Below are positions 48,631 to 61,131 of a DNA stretch of 64,000 nucleotides, piece by piece. The position numbers and the translations under genes are program-made. The first letter of the stretch is position 1, and every line of letters starts with the position of its first letter. This stretch comes from Cryptomeria japonica (Eukaryota > Streptophyta > Pinopsida > Cupressales > Cupressaceae): assembly GCF_030272615.1 (NCBI RefSeq), contig NC_081415.1:419142757-419206756 (forward strand). The letters run 5' to 3'. The notes beneath the pieces are model-generated. The model was not told the DNA's origin, made no database searches, and saw only the letters and a program-made list of their open reading frames with translations.

Positions 48631-49058
48631 ATGTTCCCATGCAGCTGCTTAACTCCATTTTCTGCTGAATTTTAAGCAGTTGAGTGTTCCCATGCAAATT
48701 TAAAATTGTTGAAAAAGGATAATTTAGAATCTTTTGCTATTTAAGTGGAGCGGCTATTATTTAGGAATCGAAAATAAGCTATAGGAAAATAGGGGGGCTG
48801 GAAATAAGCAACAACTGCATATTGCTAAAAATGTCACGTGGTTCCACAAATTTGTTTCCCTCTTTTTAAAAAAAAAATATTTCTATTTTTTATTGTGCAC
48901 AAATTATTACTAATATTATTAATACCAATTTTAAGATTTCCCTTAAAAAATAAGCAGAAAAATAAATACTCATGGGGCCATCAGCTCCACAGATATTTCC
49001 TAAAAAAGTTGAGTAGCCGCTGCTAGCAAAAATAAGCTAAGCAGCCGCATGGGAACAT
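48631..49058. mobile_element. MITE-like element with terminal inverted repeats
   Basis: The left end reads ATGTTCCCATGCAGCTGCTTA and the right end is its inverted complement with one mismatch (TAAGCAGCCGCATGGGAACAT). The element is about 428 bp and AT-rich inside. TGTTCCCATGCA is repeated once more at 48685, giving a subterminal copy. No transposase is encoded. I could not settle the target-site duplication, so the superfamily is open. Confidence 0.7.
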
Positions 49059-51480
49059 ACCGTTAATTTTATCTCCATGTGTGTTTATCGATTAAGTTTG
49101 GCAACTAGTTTGTCATTTCTTACCTAGCTATTGATTCGTAATTTACATTTATACAATTTCTAGAAATAGATTCATTTTTTTAAAAAGTCATATCCAAATT
49201 TGGGATCCACTCAACTCTACTACCTAAGAATTATGATTTAATTTAAAGCACAAAATCTAGAACCTAGTTGAGCTTAGATATTAGACATACATTTGGAATA
49301 TCCATCTACATAATCAAAGCATCATTATTGCATTACCTACTCACATCAACATCTAAGACATACTTTCCATGACTACTTGTTGTCTTGGATCTTTTCTAAA
49401 AGTTAATAAATTAATATCCTAAGGGTTTGACCAAAGGAGAATCAATCCTTAGCTAACAAACTCCTCAAAGGTGTTCCTAAGCACCACTACTTAAATGATA
49501 TAGATCATAGACATTGAGGTAGATTGAAAAATAAATCAAATTTTATTTATGTCAATATCTGTGCACCATAATCTAAATTTGCAAACCTAAATCAGATCCA
49601 TAATCACACAAATTGCTTCCACAATTATAAAAGCAAGCCAAATAAACAAATATTAAGTTTCATATTCCAAGGCATTTGTCTAATGAATCTTAACTTTTCT
49701 ACATGTTGACAAACACTTCCAACATCTACAATAGCATATTTGCATTGGATTTCTAACCAAGTATCATTTATCTATTTATTTGAATTGTAAATCAATTTTT
49801 ATGCATTACTTAGGTGATTTATATCTCAACTATTAATCCTGGGGTATCTAATTTTATTTAATTATTTACCCTAGGATGGTCTTATTTTATTGATGAAAGT
49901 GCATAGCCATGCCCTTTTCCCTTATGGTTTGAGCCCAAAATGACTAAGTTGTCCTTAATGCATCAACTAGTGTGTAAGATGGTGTATTTTGCATCAAAGT
50001 TGACAAATGGCACTATCCAATCTGGATCCCAACATCAATCACTCCCATACATTTATCCTTATTCTTAAATCTATCATTTTTTGCCTTGGTTCAACTCTAG
50101 GAGTGTGGAATTGATTTTGACCATTTCCACACCCATGGATCAATTTTCATTTATATGGAATTGAACCCCAAATTTTAAAATTTCAACCTTTGAACTATCT
50201 TTTTCATTAGTTTTTATGATCTCACTTGATTATGAATTATTCTAAATTGCATGCCAGGCTAGCATATTAATTACTGACCCTAAATCAAATGAATCATTTA
50301 AGAATCTATTGAGCATATCTAGAATTCAATTACAAAGGATAGAAATAATTAGATCAACATTACATATTTGTCATAAGATCATGCCACATGCTTGTCATGT
50401 CCCCTTTTTCATAATTTATGTTGTGGTACAAAATACCCATTTCCTGTCACCAACATTTCCCCTAACTCAAATTTGTTTATGGGATCTTCTCCAACATCCT
50501 CCATGTTCCTACTGAAGACCCAAAAAAATTCTTATGGAGGCATGGCCAATTTTCTAAGTCAAAGTAAGTCATCAAAGTTGCAAAGTTTCCCTTCCTAGTA
50601 TGACTTCCCTCTCAAGTTTGATTTCTTCTATACTCTCATTAAGGTTTCAAACTTCCCTAATTAAACATGCCTCATGGCTATTACCTACCTTTGTTATCTT
50701 CTCCTAACAAGATCAAATGTGTACATCCAATCAAGTCTCTTTTCTAAACCCTACTCCTTCACAAGCTCTTATCTGAGAGTCAAACCTCCTCTCACAACCA
50801 TGTCTCCGTTTTGAACCTTGATTTTTGACTTGTGGTATGATTTGCATGATATTCCTAACACCCCAAATCCAACCCCCCACCATTTCTCAAATTGTTCATC
50901 CCACCTATCACATGACATGTTAGTGTATTACAATGCTTATTCTTGACACGTGGATCTAGTTGTGGTATTTTATCACCAACAACATTATTTAATTGGAGGG
51001 TGTGGCTCCACTTGAATTTCCCACCATAAGAACTAAGCATACTACCCTAGTCACCATTAATGTGGTAGTTAGGGTTTATGGTTGCAAATCTTCATGCCAT
51101 TAATGTTGGGAATTGTTATAGGTTTTGAGTATCTTCTTTTATGCCTTCCTAGTACTACTTTGTGTACATGGGTGCAAATTTTGGGTGTGATTCAAAGGAA
51201 AATGATGTTGGTTGGTATGGGTGTGCCCATTTATGTACTTCTCTAGTACTAGATGATCTTCATTTTGGCATTGGCCTCTCTATGGATGGTATTTTGGATT
51301 AGAAGTTTGAAAAGAGAATCAACTAAAATTATCTCAAGCACTTGTGTTCAAATGAAAATATTTAGTGATGAAACCTCGTAGATCTATAACAACTAGATGA
51401 TGAAAACTCTATTAGTTTGTGAGCAATTGAAGATGAAAACCCTATTGGCCAAAGAAGCTATTCACATCCATGTTGCAAGG
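49059..51480. other. Intergenic, no gene seen
   Basis: AT-rich single-copy-looking DNA. Short open frames (for example 50309-50598 plus, 51040-50855 minus) have no recognised domain and no codon bias I could use. No repeats with a partner in the window were found. Confidence 0.45.
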
Positions 51481-51492
51481 TGTGCACCCTTG

Positions 51493-51716
51493 GTCTCCTT
51501 GTGTTATGCAACGCAATGCTCGGGTTTGCAACGTGGCTTAACTATCTCTCATGGATTCATTAAATATCATGGTTGTATCGAGCATTAACAGGTCAATGCC
51601 CTTAGTCTCCTTGTGATGTGCAATGCAGTGCTCGGGTTTGTGACATGGCTTAACCGCCTCTCATGGATTCATTAACTATCATGATTGTATTGAGCATTAA
51701 CAGGTCAATCTTTTGG
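51493..51716. repeat. 112-bp tandem duplication
   Basis: GTCTCCTTGTG starts both copies at 51493 and 51605, and both end with GAGCATTAACAGGTCAAT. They differ at roughly a dozen sites, for example CAACGTGGCTTAAC against TGACATGGCTTAAC. Confidence 0.9.
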
Positions 51717-52345
51717 TGCAACGACAACAGTGTTTCTAACATTTCAATGGTCATGGTTGAGCTTTAATGATGGTTGGAATCAATGATATCAAGATAGTGT
51801 AACACTTGTAGTTGTAGAAATAGAAGTGGTAATTCCAAAGGCATCCATGGTGGTAGATACCCATAGGGATAAACTAGACAACAATGCAAAATATTGGGAA
51901 TGTCAAGTAGAACCTCCTCAATCCATGAAAGTTGCTTAAGAATCATTTGTAATGTATTTATTTCTTTTTGTAAATGTAATAACAACCCCATAATGATAAT
52001 GTGTGTTGTAAATCAAGTTTAAACAAGTATTAATAAATGCAAATCTATGTTTTCAAGCCAAGTTTAGTAGATCGGTCTTTTGAGTCAAGTTTAGTAGATT
52101 GGCCATTGTATGAATTATATTTGTTTTTGTTCATTATTTTCATCTATATTGTTTAGGGTTAGGATCATGGTGGAAGGGAATAATGAAATCAAGGGTATAA
52201 TCTTGTAATATATTTGAACCCTTGATGTATTTGCATTTATATATAATTTTATAGAAAATGATCTTATATTTAATATAGGTTGCAATATATTAAATGTGAG
52301 TCGTGATATATGCTTATGTTTGGTCAAAAGAGATAATTTTGGTTA
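51717..52345. other. Intergenic, no gene seen
   Basis: AT-rich DNA with two near repeats of CAAGTTTAGTAGAT at about 52060 and 52086. Nothing else was recognised. Confidence 0.4.
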
Positions 52346-53153
52346 GTACATATTAATATCTATTAGGAATTACGGGTATGGAAATGACTAATTAAAACAA
52401 TATTTGAAATGGATATTTTAAGTAGTTCTATTAATAATTTATTAGGGATATTGCAATGGTGTTGTAGTTGGTTTTCTTACCAGCCTATGAACCATGGGAT
52501 TCCTAAAATTATTGACGTTTGGTAGAACAAGATCTTTAAGAGTTGAAAATGACTAGAACAAGGGTGATAATTGTCTTATTTGATCCATTTTCTTGTGATT
52601 AAAAAAAAAATACAATCCTAGGATAGAATCCCAAAGCTCACCCGAGGAAGAAGATATTGCCTATTGTAGTGGTGAAAAATATTAGGGTTTCTATCATTAG
52701 ATGAATGAAAACTGATAATATTTAGGCTTAGGGACCATTACATTATAAAGTACATATTAATATCTATTAAGAATTACGGGTATGGAAATGACTAATTAAA
52801 AAAATATTTGAAATGGATATTTTAAGTAGTTCTATTAATATTTTATTAGGGATATTGCAATGGTGTTATAGTTGGTTTTCTTACCAGCCTATGAACCATG
52901 GGATTCCTAAAATTATTGAAGTCTGGTTGAACAAGATATTTAAGAGTTGAAAATGACTAGAACAAGGGTGATGGTTGTCTTCTTTGATCCATTTTCTTAT
53001 GATTAAAAAAAAATACAATCCTAGGATAGAATCCTGAAGCTCACCTAAGGAAGAAGATATTGTCTATTGTAGTGGTGAAAAATATTAGGGTTTCTACCAT
53101 TAGATGAATGAGAACCGGTAATATTTTGGCTTAGGGACCATTAAATTAAAAGA
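52346..53153. repeat. 404-bp tandem duplication spanning the left edge of element D
   Basis: GTACATATTAATATCTATTA starts both copies, at 52346 and 52750. Each copy contains flanking DNA followed by about 80 bp of the LTR end (TGTAGTGGTGAAAAATATTAGGG...GGGACCATTA). In the first copy the LTR is cut there; in the second it continues as element D's full 3' LTR. The copies differ by a few substitutions. Confidence 0.85.
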
Positions 53154-54252
53154 GGGGTAAACCCAATAGATCTAGCCACAAATCAGCAAGGATGGGGTCG
53201 AGAATTCTATTGGATTTACTGGATTTGAATTGATTACCCTTTTTCAAGTTGAATTGTGAAATCCTGAAATTGGGGTGAATTTGTTGGAATTGAAGTAAAA
53301 ACACATGAACAACAAGCTATAGTTGTCGGATTGAGCCACATACCTAGATTTGAGCAATGTAAATGTATTCAGATATGTTCCTAGAAGGAGCTCCTAAAAT
53401 GTCGGGACTGGTATGCTCGTCGCACCAGTCCTTCGCACTTATCTTTGTCCAAAGGGGAATCTATTTGTCACTATAAATGAAGGCAATTATGAAGATCATG
53501 GCTTCGTACATGTTCCTATGCACACTAGAGAAGGGAAATAAGTTGGGAATAGGGGCTTGCCTTAGGTCAACCCCCAAATTTGGAATTAACCATGAAATAG
53601 AAATGAAATGTAATTGAATTGCAGTAATGGAAATGTTCTCCTTTTGAGGGAGATGCTGAATAACAACTGAAACACTAATTATATACCTTTTAATGGAGTT
53701 TTGTTTGTGTCCACAAGGAATTAGGCTTTCATGAAGTCTTCATAAACAACATAAAATCCAACTCCAATGCTTGAAACTTGATCTTACTTCTTCTTCAATG
53801 CTTGAAAGAAGATCGATTGCTCACTCACTTGAATTTGAATGAATGCTTGATTGCTTGATTGAATTCATAAATTGTGTATCATGTCAAAATGAGAGGGGTA
53901 GACCTCCTTTTATACCTTCTTGTTGAAAAATAATTTAATTTTCTGACATGAGCCGACACGGGATCTAGGTCCCCACCAAAATGAGATGATCTTTGAGGGG
54001 CACAAAAATGGGTCCCGATTGGGAGGACCAGGGCTAGGCACACTAGTCCCTGCAGATCAAGGCACCATCACCCTGGTCCTAATCAATCAGGACCCAAGAA
54101 TCAAGGGGGAAATGCAGTGCAAAGTGAAAATAATGAAGAATTTGCATGGTGTGAGCAAAATTAGGGCTCCAATCAAGCCTCGAAACACGAACGCCAAGGT
54201 GAGGGCCCAAATGAGGACAAAATTGTGAGGGAGTATAATTTAGGATGCTACA
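53068..54252 (-). repeat. 3' LTR of element D
   Basis: About 1185 bp, from TGTAGCATCCTAAATTATAC (minus strand, 54252) to CACCACTACA (53068). It shares blocks with element A's LTR, for example the GAAGGGAAATAAGTTGGGAATA and TTGTCACTATAAATGAAGGC regions. It carries palindromes at 53405-53431 (GGACTGGT...ACCAGTCC) and 54025-54079 (GGACCAGGG...CCCTGGTCC). Confidence 0.8.
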
Positions 54253-54270
54253 TTTATCCCCCCATTATAG

Positions 54271-55020
54271 CGAGAGTATGAGACTAAGAATACTCTTGAT
54301 AAAGTACAAAGATTTGCATTAAAAACTTTTATCGAGATATCAAAAAGACAAGACACTCTAAGCCCCCATCGAACTTTAGGATCTTACTACTTCAATATCA
54401 AGATGAAAGGGACATTACAAGAGAAAGAAAAAGAGAACCATGACTACCAACCTAGTAGGGTTCACTTACTACGAATCATGAAAAGAAAAAATACCAAAAT
54501 TACAAAGCAAAAAGACTAAGTTTGCAAAGTAGCTTGAGTATCGAAATATGAAAAAGAGTGACTTGCATTGAGTGGAGTGTATGCCCCCACGTTAAAATGA
54601 TTATGTAGGCCGCAATGAGAGAAATTGATTTAAGGTAGTAAACATGCATCCAAAAGATAAGCATGTTATCACAATGATATGCCCCCAAGAAGGATACATC
54701 AAAGGATATTGATTACATAACACAACACACATAAGGGTTCTACTTAACTTTGGGGTTAGTATGCTCTTTATCATAAATAATGCATAGCATGTGTATATTT
54801 TCATTGAATTATCCTCATCCCCCAAAGAAAGTAGAACCACAATGGAAGAAGCGCACATGTGTCTTTTGAGTCAACATGGGAGAGACCAAAAGAGATATCG
54901 ACGCTTTGCATCATTTTCAAGTAAACAACACTAGGGACAACAAATAGAAGACTCAAGAAACAAATAGAAGAGGATTGCAAACAAGCAAGAGAAGAGAGAA
55001 AATCTACAGCATGAATGAAG
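54271..55020 (-). other. Element D 3' internal region, non-coding
   Basis: Between the last recognisable ORF and the polypurine tract. Short frames with no recognised domain. The equivalent region exists in element E at 60400-61130. Confidence 0.45.
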
Positions 55021-55790
55021 CTAATCAAGCAAATCATTTGCCTCCCAATATTTCTCAACATTATTTTGGGAAGGTGGACAAGATGTAAGAGGAGCAACTT
55101 CGAACACAATAGATGGATCTACCACAAGTTCCAAACAAGGACCATGCTCTAATGATGAGTCACTTTGTTTGTTACTAGGAGCTACGATTGATGCTTGTGA
55201 GAATTGTTTAGATAAATCATTGTCAACATCAACATATTCATTTTCATGACTTGAATCATTAACATTGTTAGCATGAACATCATTTTCATCCATCTCTTCA
55301 TCAAGATTAATTAAAATATGATCTTTACACGAATACAACATGAACCGTCATATTTATTAAACATTTTTAATCTTGGAGATTTCGGTTGAACTTCCTCCCT
55401 AGGGTCAGGTGAAGGCTGGACAAATGGGATCATGTCAACATTTGGTGTCTTCAAGGAGGAAATGGGTTGAGAAGCAAGTTCACGAGCCTTAACACGACAT
55501 CTTTGTCGACGTTCTCTCACACAACAATTTCGTTTAGTTTTAACCGATAGTTGTGAAGGTTTAGGATCAATATACATGGGCTTCTTCTCTTAATTCAAAG
55601 AAGGAGGGATAGGAGAAGGTCTACAAGGTTGAAAAATAGGGGATGTCGGGCGCTTCCCTTTGTAAGATGTAGGAGGCAGAACCGCAACATATAAAAGAGG
55701 AATAGAAGGTGTAGGAAGGAGACCAAGTCCATCATGAGGAGGAGGGATAGGTCTAGGATCTCTAGGATTACTCAAGGATAAGATCATATC
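55021..55790 (-). pseudogene. Element D C-terminal acidic/basic ORF pieces
   Basis: Three frames (55787-55590, 55577-55311, 55341-55021) follow the protease-like domain. They encode a Pro-rich part (DPRPIPPPHDGLGLLPTPSIP), a basic part (RNCCVRERRQRCRVKARE) and an acidic tail (NEYVDVDNDLSKQFSQ, PCLELVVDPSIVFEVAPLTSC). The same order occurs in element E (62102-61132). There is no RT, RNase H or integrase motif. Function unknown. Confidence 0.55.
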
Positions 55791-55850
55791 ATTCTTCCAC
55801 TTTTGATAAGATTGAAAAAGAGAATCACTGCGAGGCTTAAGAGGTTCAAA

Positions 55851-56476
55851 TTATTTAGACCAAAAGTAATCAATATGAACATCTCCATGCCTCATTGTGG
55901 GTTGATACATGCTATGATTAATTGTTATGATTTTGTCATTATGAGGAAATTTAAGACGTTTATGTATAGTAGAAGGAATCACTTTCATGGAAAAGAGCCA
56001 AGGATGTCCCAACTTCACATGAAATTGATCTAATGTAAGAATGATAGCAAAAATGACATCTAAGAACTTAGTACCAACCTCAACGGGAAGAGTAATAGAA
56101 CCAATAGTAGGACAAGAGAAATAGAACCAATAGTAGGACAAGAGAAACTATCAAAGACCTTAACCACTACATTAGATTTATCATATGTTACTTGATGCAA
56201 TTGTAAATTATAAAGATATTCTTTAGTTATCACATTCACCATACAAATTGGATCGATGAGGACCCCTCATGAGAGTTTGTCTTTGATCTTCGCAGTGATA
56301 TATAGTTGCCCATCAGGTGCTTCAATAGTCTCACTAGGATCAAAGGTAATGCATAGGTCCTTAGGAGGTATAGGTTTATCAATAATATTCACCACATTAT
56401 TAGACTCAAGGCCAAGTTCATTGGGAGAAAATGCAAGATGCTTAGACTCAACCACATTAGTAGAATGGGAAGGCAA
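55851..56476 (-). pseudogene. Element D retropepsin-like domain with altered active site
   Basis: Frames 56476-56267, 56242-56060 and 56141-55851 give ITFDPSETIEAPDGQLYITAKIKDK, then (G)VLIDPICMVNVI, then VVVKVFDSFSCPTIGSI, then TLDQFHVKLGHPWLFSMKVIPSTIHKRLKFPHN. This is the layout of a gypsy aspartic protease (LIDxG...Nxxx, later GxPWL). The catalytic D-T/S-G is D-P-I here. A tandem repeat of CCAATAGTAGGACAAGAGAAA at 56100-56146 breaks the frame. Probably not an active protease. Confidence 0.6.
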
Positions 56477-56528
56477 AGGATTAGTAAAAGTTTTGAAGAT
56501 TTTGATTAGGAGGAGCTAAATATTTATT

Positions 56529-58333
56529 TCATTTGTCATTCACACTAGGTACGGATATGGTATTGTTATCAATAAAATCTTGAATTCTACTCCTTAAGGA
56601 ATAACACTTTTCAGTGTCGTGACCGAGTTGATGATGATATTGGCAAAAAGCATTAGGATCATGATAGGGTGGGAAAGGTTTGGAAGTATCAATTGGTTTC
56701 ATGGGAGGAAGTTTCAACAAATTTTTATTCAATAATTGCATAATGATACTATGCAAAAATTCAAAAAAAGGAGTAAATTATTTTCTAAAATACTTGGACA
56801 AAGGAGGCACACCTGTTGTTGCAGTTGCTGCTTGGGTGTTGTTGTTTTCATTGAACTTGATGAATCTCGTGTTCAGTTTAAACTTTACAAAATATTGTTG
56901 AGCACTTTCATTCTTATCAACCATAGCCATTGAAGGAGAATATTGAAATTGACTCACTTGAAGCTGATAATTATGAAGAATCATGCACAATTGCATTAAG
57001 GAAGTAAACTCAGAAAAGAGAAGCTTATCCCTAATGTATTTTTGATAATTAGAAATAAAAATTATTTGAACATCGTGATCAGGCATAGGATAAGCAATTT
57101 GAGAATATAAATGTTTATATCTACCAATAAAAACAATCACTTTTTTTCACACCTTACTTACGATGAATCAAATCAGTCAAAGTAATCTTAGGACCAATAT
57201 TATTATGAAATTGTTGAATGAAAGCATTAGCCAATTGTTGAAATGATGTAATAGAGCAAGGAGGCAAAGAACAATAACATTGCAAAGCTTTATCTCTAAA
57301 TGTTCTAGTAAAAAATTTAGCCGAAAGTCTTTGATCATGAGCAAAATCACTATACAAAGTTTGAAATGTTTTCACATGAGTCAAAGGATCACCTTTTCCA
57401 TTATAAAGCTCCAATTGAGGGACTTCCACATATTTAGGGGGACAACACGAACAATATCATTAGTTAATTGCTTTGCTACATCAAATCTACATCAAATGTG
57501 GGCACATTAAACTTTGATTGGTTCATGGAAGCTATTTGTTGTTGTATGAATGACATAATTTTAGCTAGGCTATTAATGGTTGCTTCAGTGGATGGGTTGA
57601 AATTAGACATGTTGGATTGGGATGGAGGAGTAACATTTTTTTATGAATGAGGAGATTGAGAATAAGGAGGTAGAACACTATGATAGGTAGGTATGGGAGA
57701 TGATTGGGTCACAAATGGAAGACTCACTAAAGGAGGTATGAAAGAGTTTTGATTAAAAATGTTTCCCCCTTGACTAACATGTGTAGGATTAACATTTGTG
57801 TGGAAGTAGCCATGTTGTTGGATGTGAAAGTAGGCACACTAGCCATAGATGTAGCCATAGAAATAGAATGATTAACTTGACTAGGTGCTTGAGTGTAACC
57901 AAAAGATTCAACACAACTTTTCATAGGCATGATATTAGTGTCAACAATATGAGAAAGGCCACACAACAAATCAACACCAACTTTATCACTCTGAACCATT
58001 ATTTTTTAATCCTTCAATTAATGGGATAGCCTCACTTTCCAAGTATTATTGATTCATCCATTGTTGATTATTTTCAAATGCATTGTCAATCTTATCCAAT
58101 TGGTTAATGGAAACCCTAGTCAATGATTCACCCTCATCATGAGAATTATGTAAAGAATTGGGATAAATGACATCAATTGTTGGAATAAAAGAACCACCCA
58201 CATTCTCATGAAACAATTTATCTGAATTAGGCTCCATATCCTTAGTAGTTAAACCTTGAGAAGCCTTAATTCTACAACTTCTTCTCATGGGAATATCATA
58301 GGTAGGACATATGGTAGTAAAACTCATGCACAA
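56529..58333 (-). pseudogene. Element D gag
   Basis: Read right to left: an N-terminal part starting at 58333 (MCMSFTTICPTYDIPMRR), a Met/Ser-rich part (57999-57727), then a Retrotrans_gag core (57429-57154) with MEVPQLELYNGKGDPLTHVKTFQTLYSDF and RTFRDKALQCYCSLPPCSITSFQQLANAFIQQF. The core continues at 57140-56778 (YKHLYSQIAYPMPDHDVQIIFISNYQKYIRDKLLFSEF). It ends with a short zinc finger C-QYHHQLGH-DTEKC (56756-56529) and SLRSRIQDFIDNN. Frameshifts and stops separate these. The domain is well matched to gypsy gag; the copy is inactive. Confidence 0.8.
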
Positions 58334-58816
58334 AGGAGAGAAATTTGAATTGGAATTTGAAAGTGATGATTAAGCACTACAAAATTTTAAAAAAAGTGAT
58401 TGATTAACTAATTAATTTGATTTGTTAATTTGGAATAAAAATGCATCTAGATCATAACATAACATAAAAAACAGATCTAAAAATTAATTTGAAAAATTAT
58501 GCAACCCACAAGTAAATTTTAGAATATAAACTAGGGTTTTTGTAAATTCAACCACTAAATTTATGTAATTCAAACTAAGAATGAGATCCAGGAGGGAAAA
58601 TTTGAATTTTAAATTGAATGAATAATCAAATCTGAAATAAATCCAAAATAGACAACTCACAAGCTCAATTTTAGAATTAAAGATTAGGGTTTTTGTGAAT
58701 TTAACCTCTAAATTTTTGAAATTCAATTGAAAATTATATTTGTAAATGTAACTTTGAATTTGAAATGCATAAATACTCAGATTAGAGAACATAAACAAAA
58801 AATAAAGGTGTAAGAT
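58334..58816 (-). other. Element D leader, non-coding
   Basis: AT-rich leader between the primer site and gag, with repeated TTAGGGTTTTTGT(A/G)AATT words, similar to the leaders of elements A and B. Confidence 0.5.
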
Positions 58817-58829
58817 GTCGGGTTCACCA
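58817..58829 (-). other. Primer binding site matching tRNA-Trp, element D
   Basis: On the minus strand it reads TGGTGAACCCGAC, identical to the site in element B and two to three bases from the LTR end. Confidence 0.75.
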
Positions 58830-58831
58830 AA

Positions 58832-59131
58832 ATTTAGTGGTGAAAAATATTAGGGTTTCTATCATTAGATGAATGAAAACTGCTAATGTTTAGGCTTAGG
58901 GATCATTGCATTAAAAGAGGGGTAAACCCAATAGATCTAGCCACAAATTAGCAAGGATGGGGCTGAGAATTATATTGGATTTATTGGATTTGAATTGATT
59001 TCCCTCTTTTAAGTTGAATTGTAAAATGTTGAAATTAGGATAAATGTGCTGGAATTGAAGTAAAAACACATGAACAATGAGCTATAGTTGTCGGATCGAG
59101 CCACAAACTTGGATCTGAGTAATGTAAGTGT
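58832..59131 (-). repeat. 5' LTR of element D, truncated by element E
   Basis: The part nearest the primer site matches 53072-53385 of the 3' LTR (GGTGAAAAATATTAGGGTTTC..., CCACAAACTTGGATCTGAG). The match ends at about 59125-59131. Confidence 0.7.
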
Positions 59132-60378
59132 GATGGTGGGAAAATTATGAGTGATAGATAGGAAAACTAACACTTTCCCTCAAAGAGAGATGAGAGTTTC
59201 ACTATTGATTACCCTTCAAGCACTTTTCGCCATTACATTTGGGAGATAAGGGGTAATTCACTAGATCCAATCTCCACACAAAGATGATGGATTTAATTCT
59301 GAATGAATTAAGGATGTTATGATGATCCCCTTATTCCCTTTGTTTGATGTGAAATGAAAATTGATTGAATTATGTAGCGCAAAAGTGACAAAGAATTGAT
59401 TATAACTTGAGATTTGAATATGGGATGAAGTTGTGCACCTGGATTTGGTAGTAAAATGTCAAGATGAAGTCACCTTGCAAATTTGACAAAAATTTGTTCA
59501 GACCATGTCGGGAATGTACACGATCCTCCAAAAAATCCGTGAAATGAAAAGGGTTTTTTTCGTCTCTGCAAATGAAGCCCGAATCTGAAAGTATGGTTGC
59601 GCGCAACCTACACACAGAAAAGAGAGGGAAATGTGTTGGGATTGGGGGTTTGCCTTTAGGTCAAACCCCAATTTTGGAATTAACCAAGTAATGAAAGAAA
59701 GTACTTGCAAGTAGATGTAAATGAAAGACTAAATTATAAATCACCTCAAGGGAGGTTGTAGTAGAAATGTTGATAGAAATGCTTGTGTGGAATTGAATGT
59801 TGAAAGCAATCTCCTCTTCAATGGTTGAATCCTTGACTTGAATGCAACACCTAGCCTTGAAGGGAGATTTGAGAATGCTCAATGCTAGAAAAGAATACTT
59901 GAATGCTCTTGAATGCTTGATTGCTTATGCAACATGACCTTATCAAAATTCCACTTATTGAACCTTTTTTTTTTTAATTCAAAAGAGAGGAAGAATGCCC
60001 CTTAAATACATGTTTGAAGAATTTGAATTTTATCACGAGCCGACATCGGGGAGATTTCCTACTCACTACACAACCCACAATGCCTGCACTAGAAAGGCCC
60101 TGCCCCAAAATAGGGCAGGGACAAGGGCGCCACACCCCTATCCTGGGAGGACAAGGGCACCATGCCCTTGTCTTGGGGGGGTCAGGTACGCCATGCCCCT
60201 ATCCTACCCCTTTCTCTAGGGCAGAGTGTGGACAAAGTGATGAAGAGGCCAAGGAAGAAGCATTTTTCATAAGCTGAGCACTCTTTGGTCTCTGATTAGG
60301 CTAGAGGATTCGAGTTCGCATGCGTTAGGACCCTAATGCAGTCGTAAATTGCTAGGGCCGCAATTTTATGACACTACA
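59132..60378 (-). repeat. 3' LTR of element E
   Basis: On the minus strand it begins TGTAGTGTCATAAAATTGCG at 60378. It shares with element B the pieces near GTGTGTAGGTTG and CCGAAACCC-type exon-like blocks (59590-59660). A perfect palindrome GACAAGGGCA-CCA-TGCCCTTGTC is at 60150-60172. The left border is approximate. Confidence 0.7.
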
Positions 60379-60396
60379 TTTAGCCCCCACTTTAGC

Positions 60397-61131
60397 GGGA
60401 GTATAAGCGCACGCCAATACTATCGGTAAAGTACAAGGAAACAAGATTGAGAGACTTTTTCCACATCAAGGAGGCAAGATGCGCCAAGCCCCCAGTGGAC
60501 TTAAGATCTTATGACTTTGATTGATAAAGTTAAAAGGGAAGATCGAGAAGAGGAGAACCATGACTGCAAGTAGCAAAGTTCTCTTCACTATGAATCATGA
60601 AAGCAAGGATACAAAAGATTACAAAGCAAAGCAAGGTTCACTAAGTAATTCTAAGTATCACAAGAAGAAAACTATGAGCAATGTGTATGCCCCCACATTA
60701 AAACGATCGCACACGCCTTATTGGGAGTGATGGCTTTAAGGTAGGATACACCCAAGAGAGAGGAAAGAAAGGGAGCACGTTATCGCAAGTATTTAGCCCC
60801 CAATCGAGGTATAAACCCAAGGATGATGAAGACAAAACACAAGGTAGTGTTGCTTTCCTTGGGGTCAGTATGTTGTATGATAACCCATGTATATCATGTA
60901 TGTATATGCATATAATAATCTTCATTCCCTAAAGAAGGACACTACCTTAGAAGAAAGGGAAGAGAAGATGTCTTTTGAGTCAACATGAAAGAGACCAAGA
61001 AAAGATCTCAATGCGTTGCATCATCCCCAAGTAGACATTAAGGGAACAATAGAAGAACATGGATACACATAGAAGAATGATCACAAAAGAGAAAGAAAGG
61101 AGAGAGAGAAAGATCTGCAGTGCTAATATTA
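60397..61131 (-). other. Element E 3' internal region, non-coding
   Basis: Equivalent to 54271-55020 of element D. Only short frames without recognised domains. Confidence 0.45.

Larger units (their letters stand above)
53068..59131 (-). mobile_element. LTR element D (TR-GAG-like), minus strand, 5' LTR interrupted by element E
   Basis: The 3' LTR is 53068-54252, next to a polypurine tract (on the minus strand ATAATGGGGGGATAAA, about 54253-54270). The interior holds gag and protease-like ORFs but no RT or integrase. The tRNA-Trp primer site is at 58817-58829. The 5' LTR starts at about 58832 and matches the 3' LTR only to about 59131, where element E begins. The rest of the 5' LTR should lie beyond E, outside the window. 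Confidence 0.75.

Noticed and set aside
58832-60378. A single middle LTR shared by D and E (LTR-internal-LTR-internal-LTR by unequal recombination)
   Set aside because: The left 300 bp match D's LTR, but the rest resembles the B/E type. Insertion of E into D's 5' LTR explains it better.
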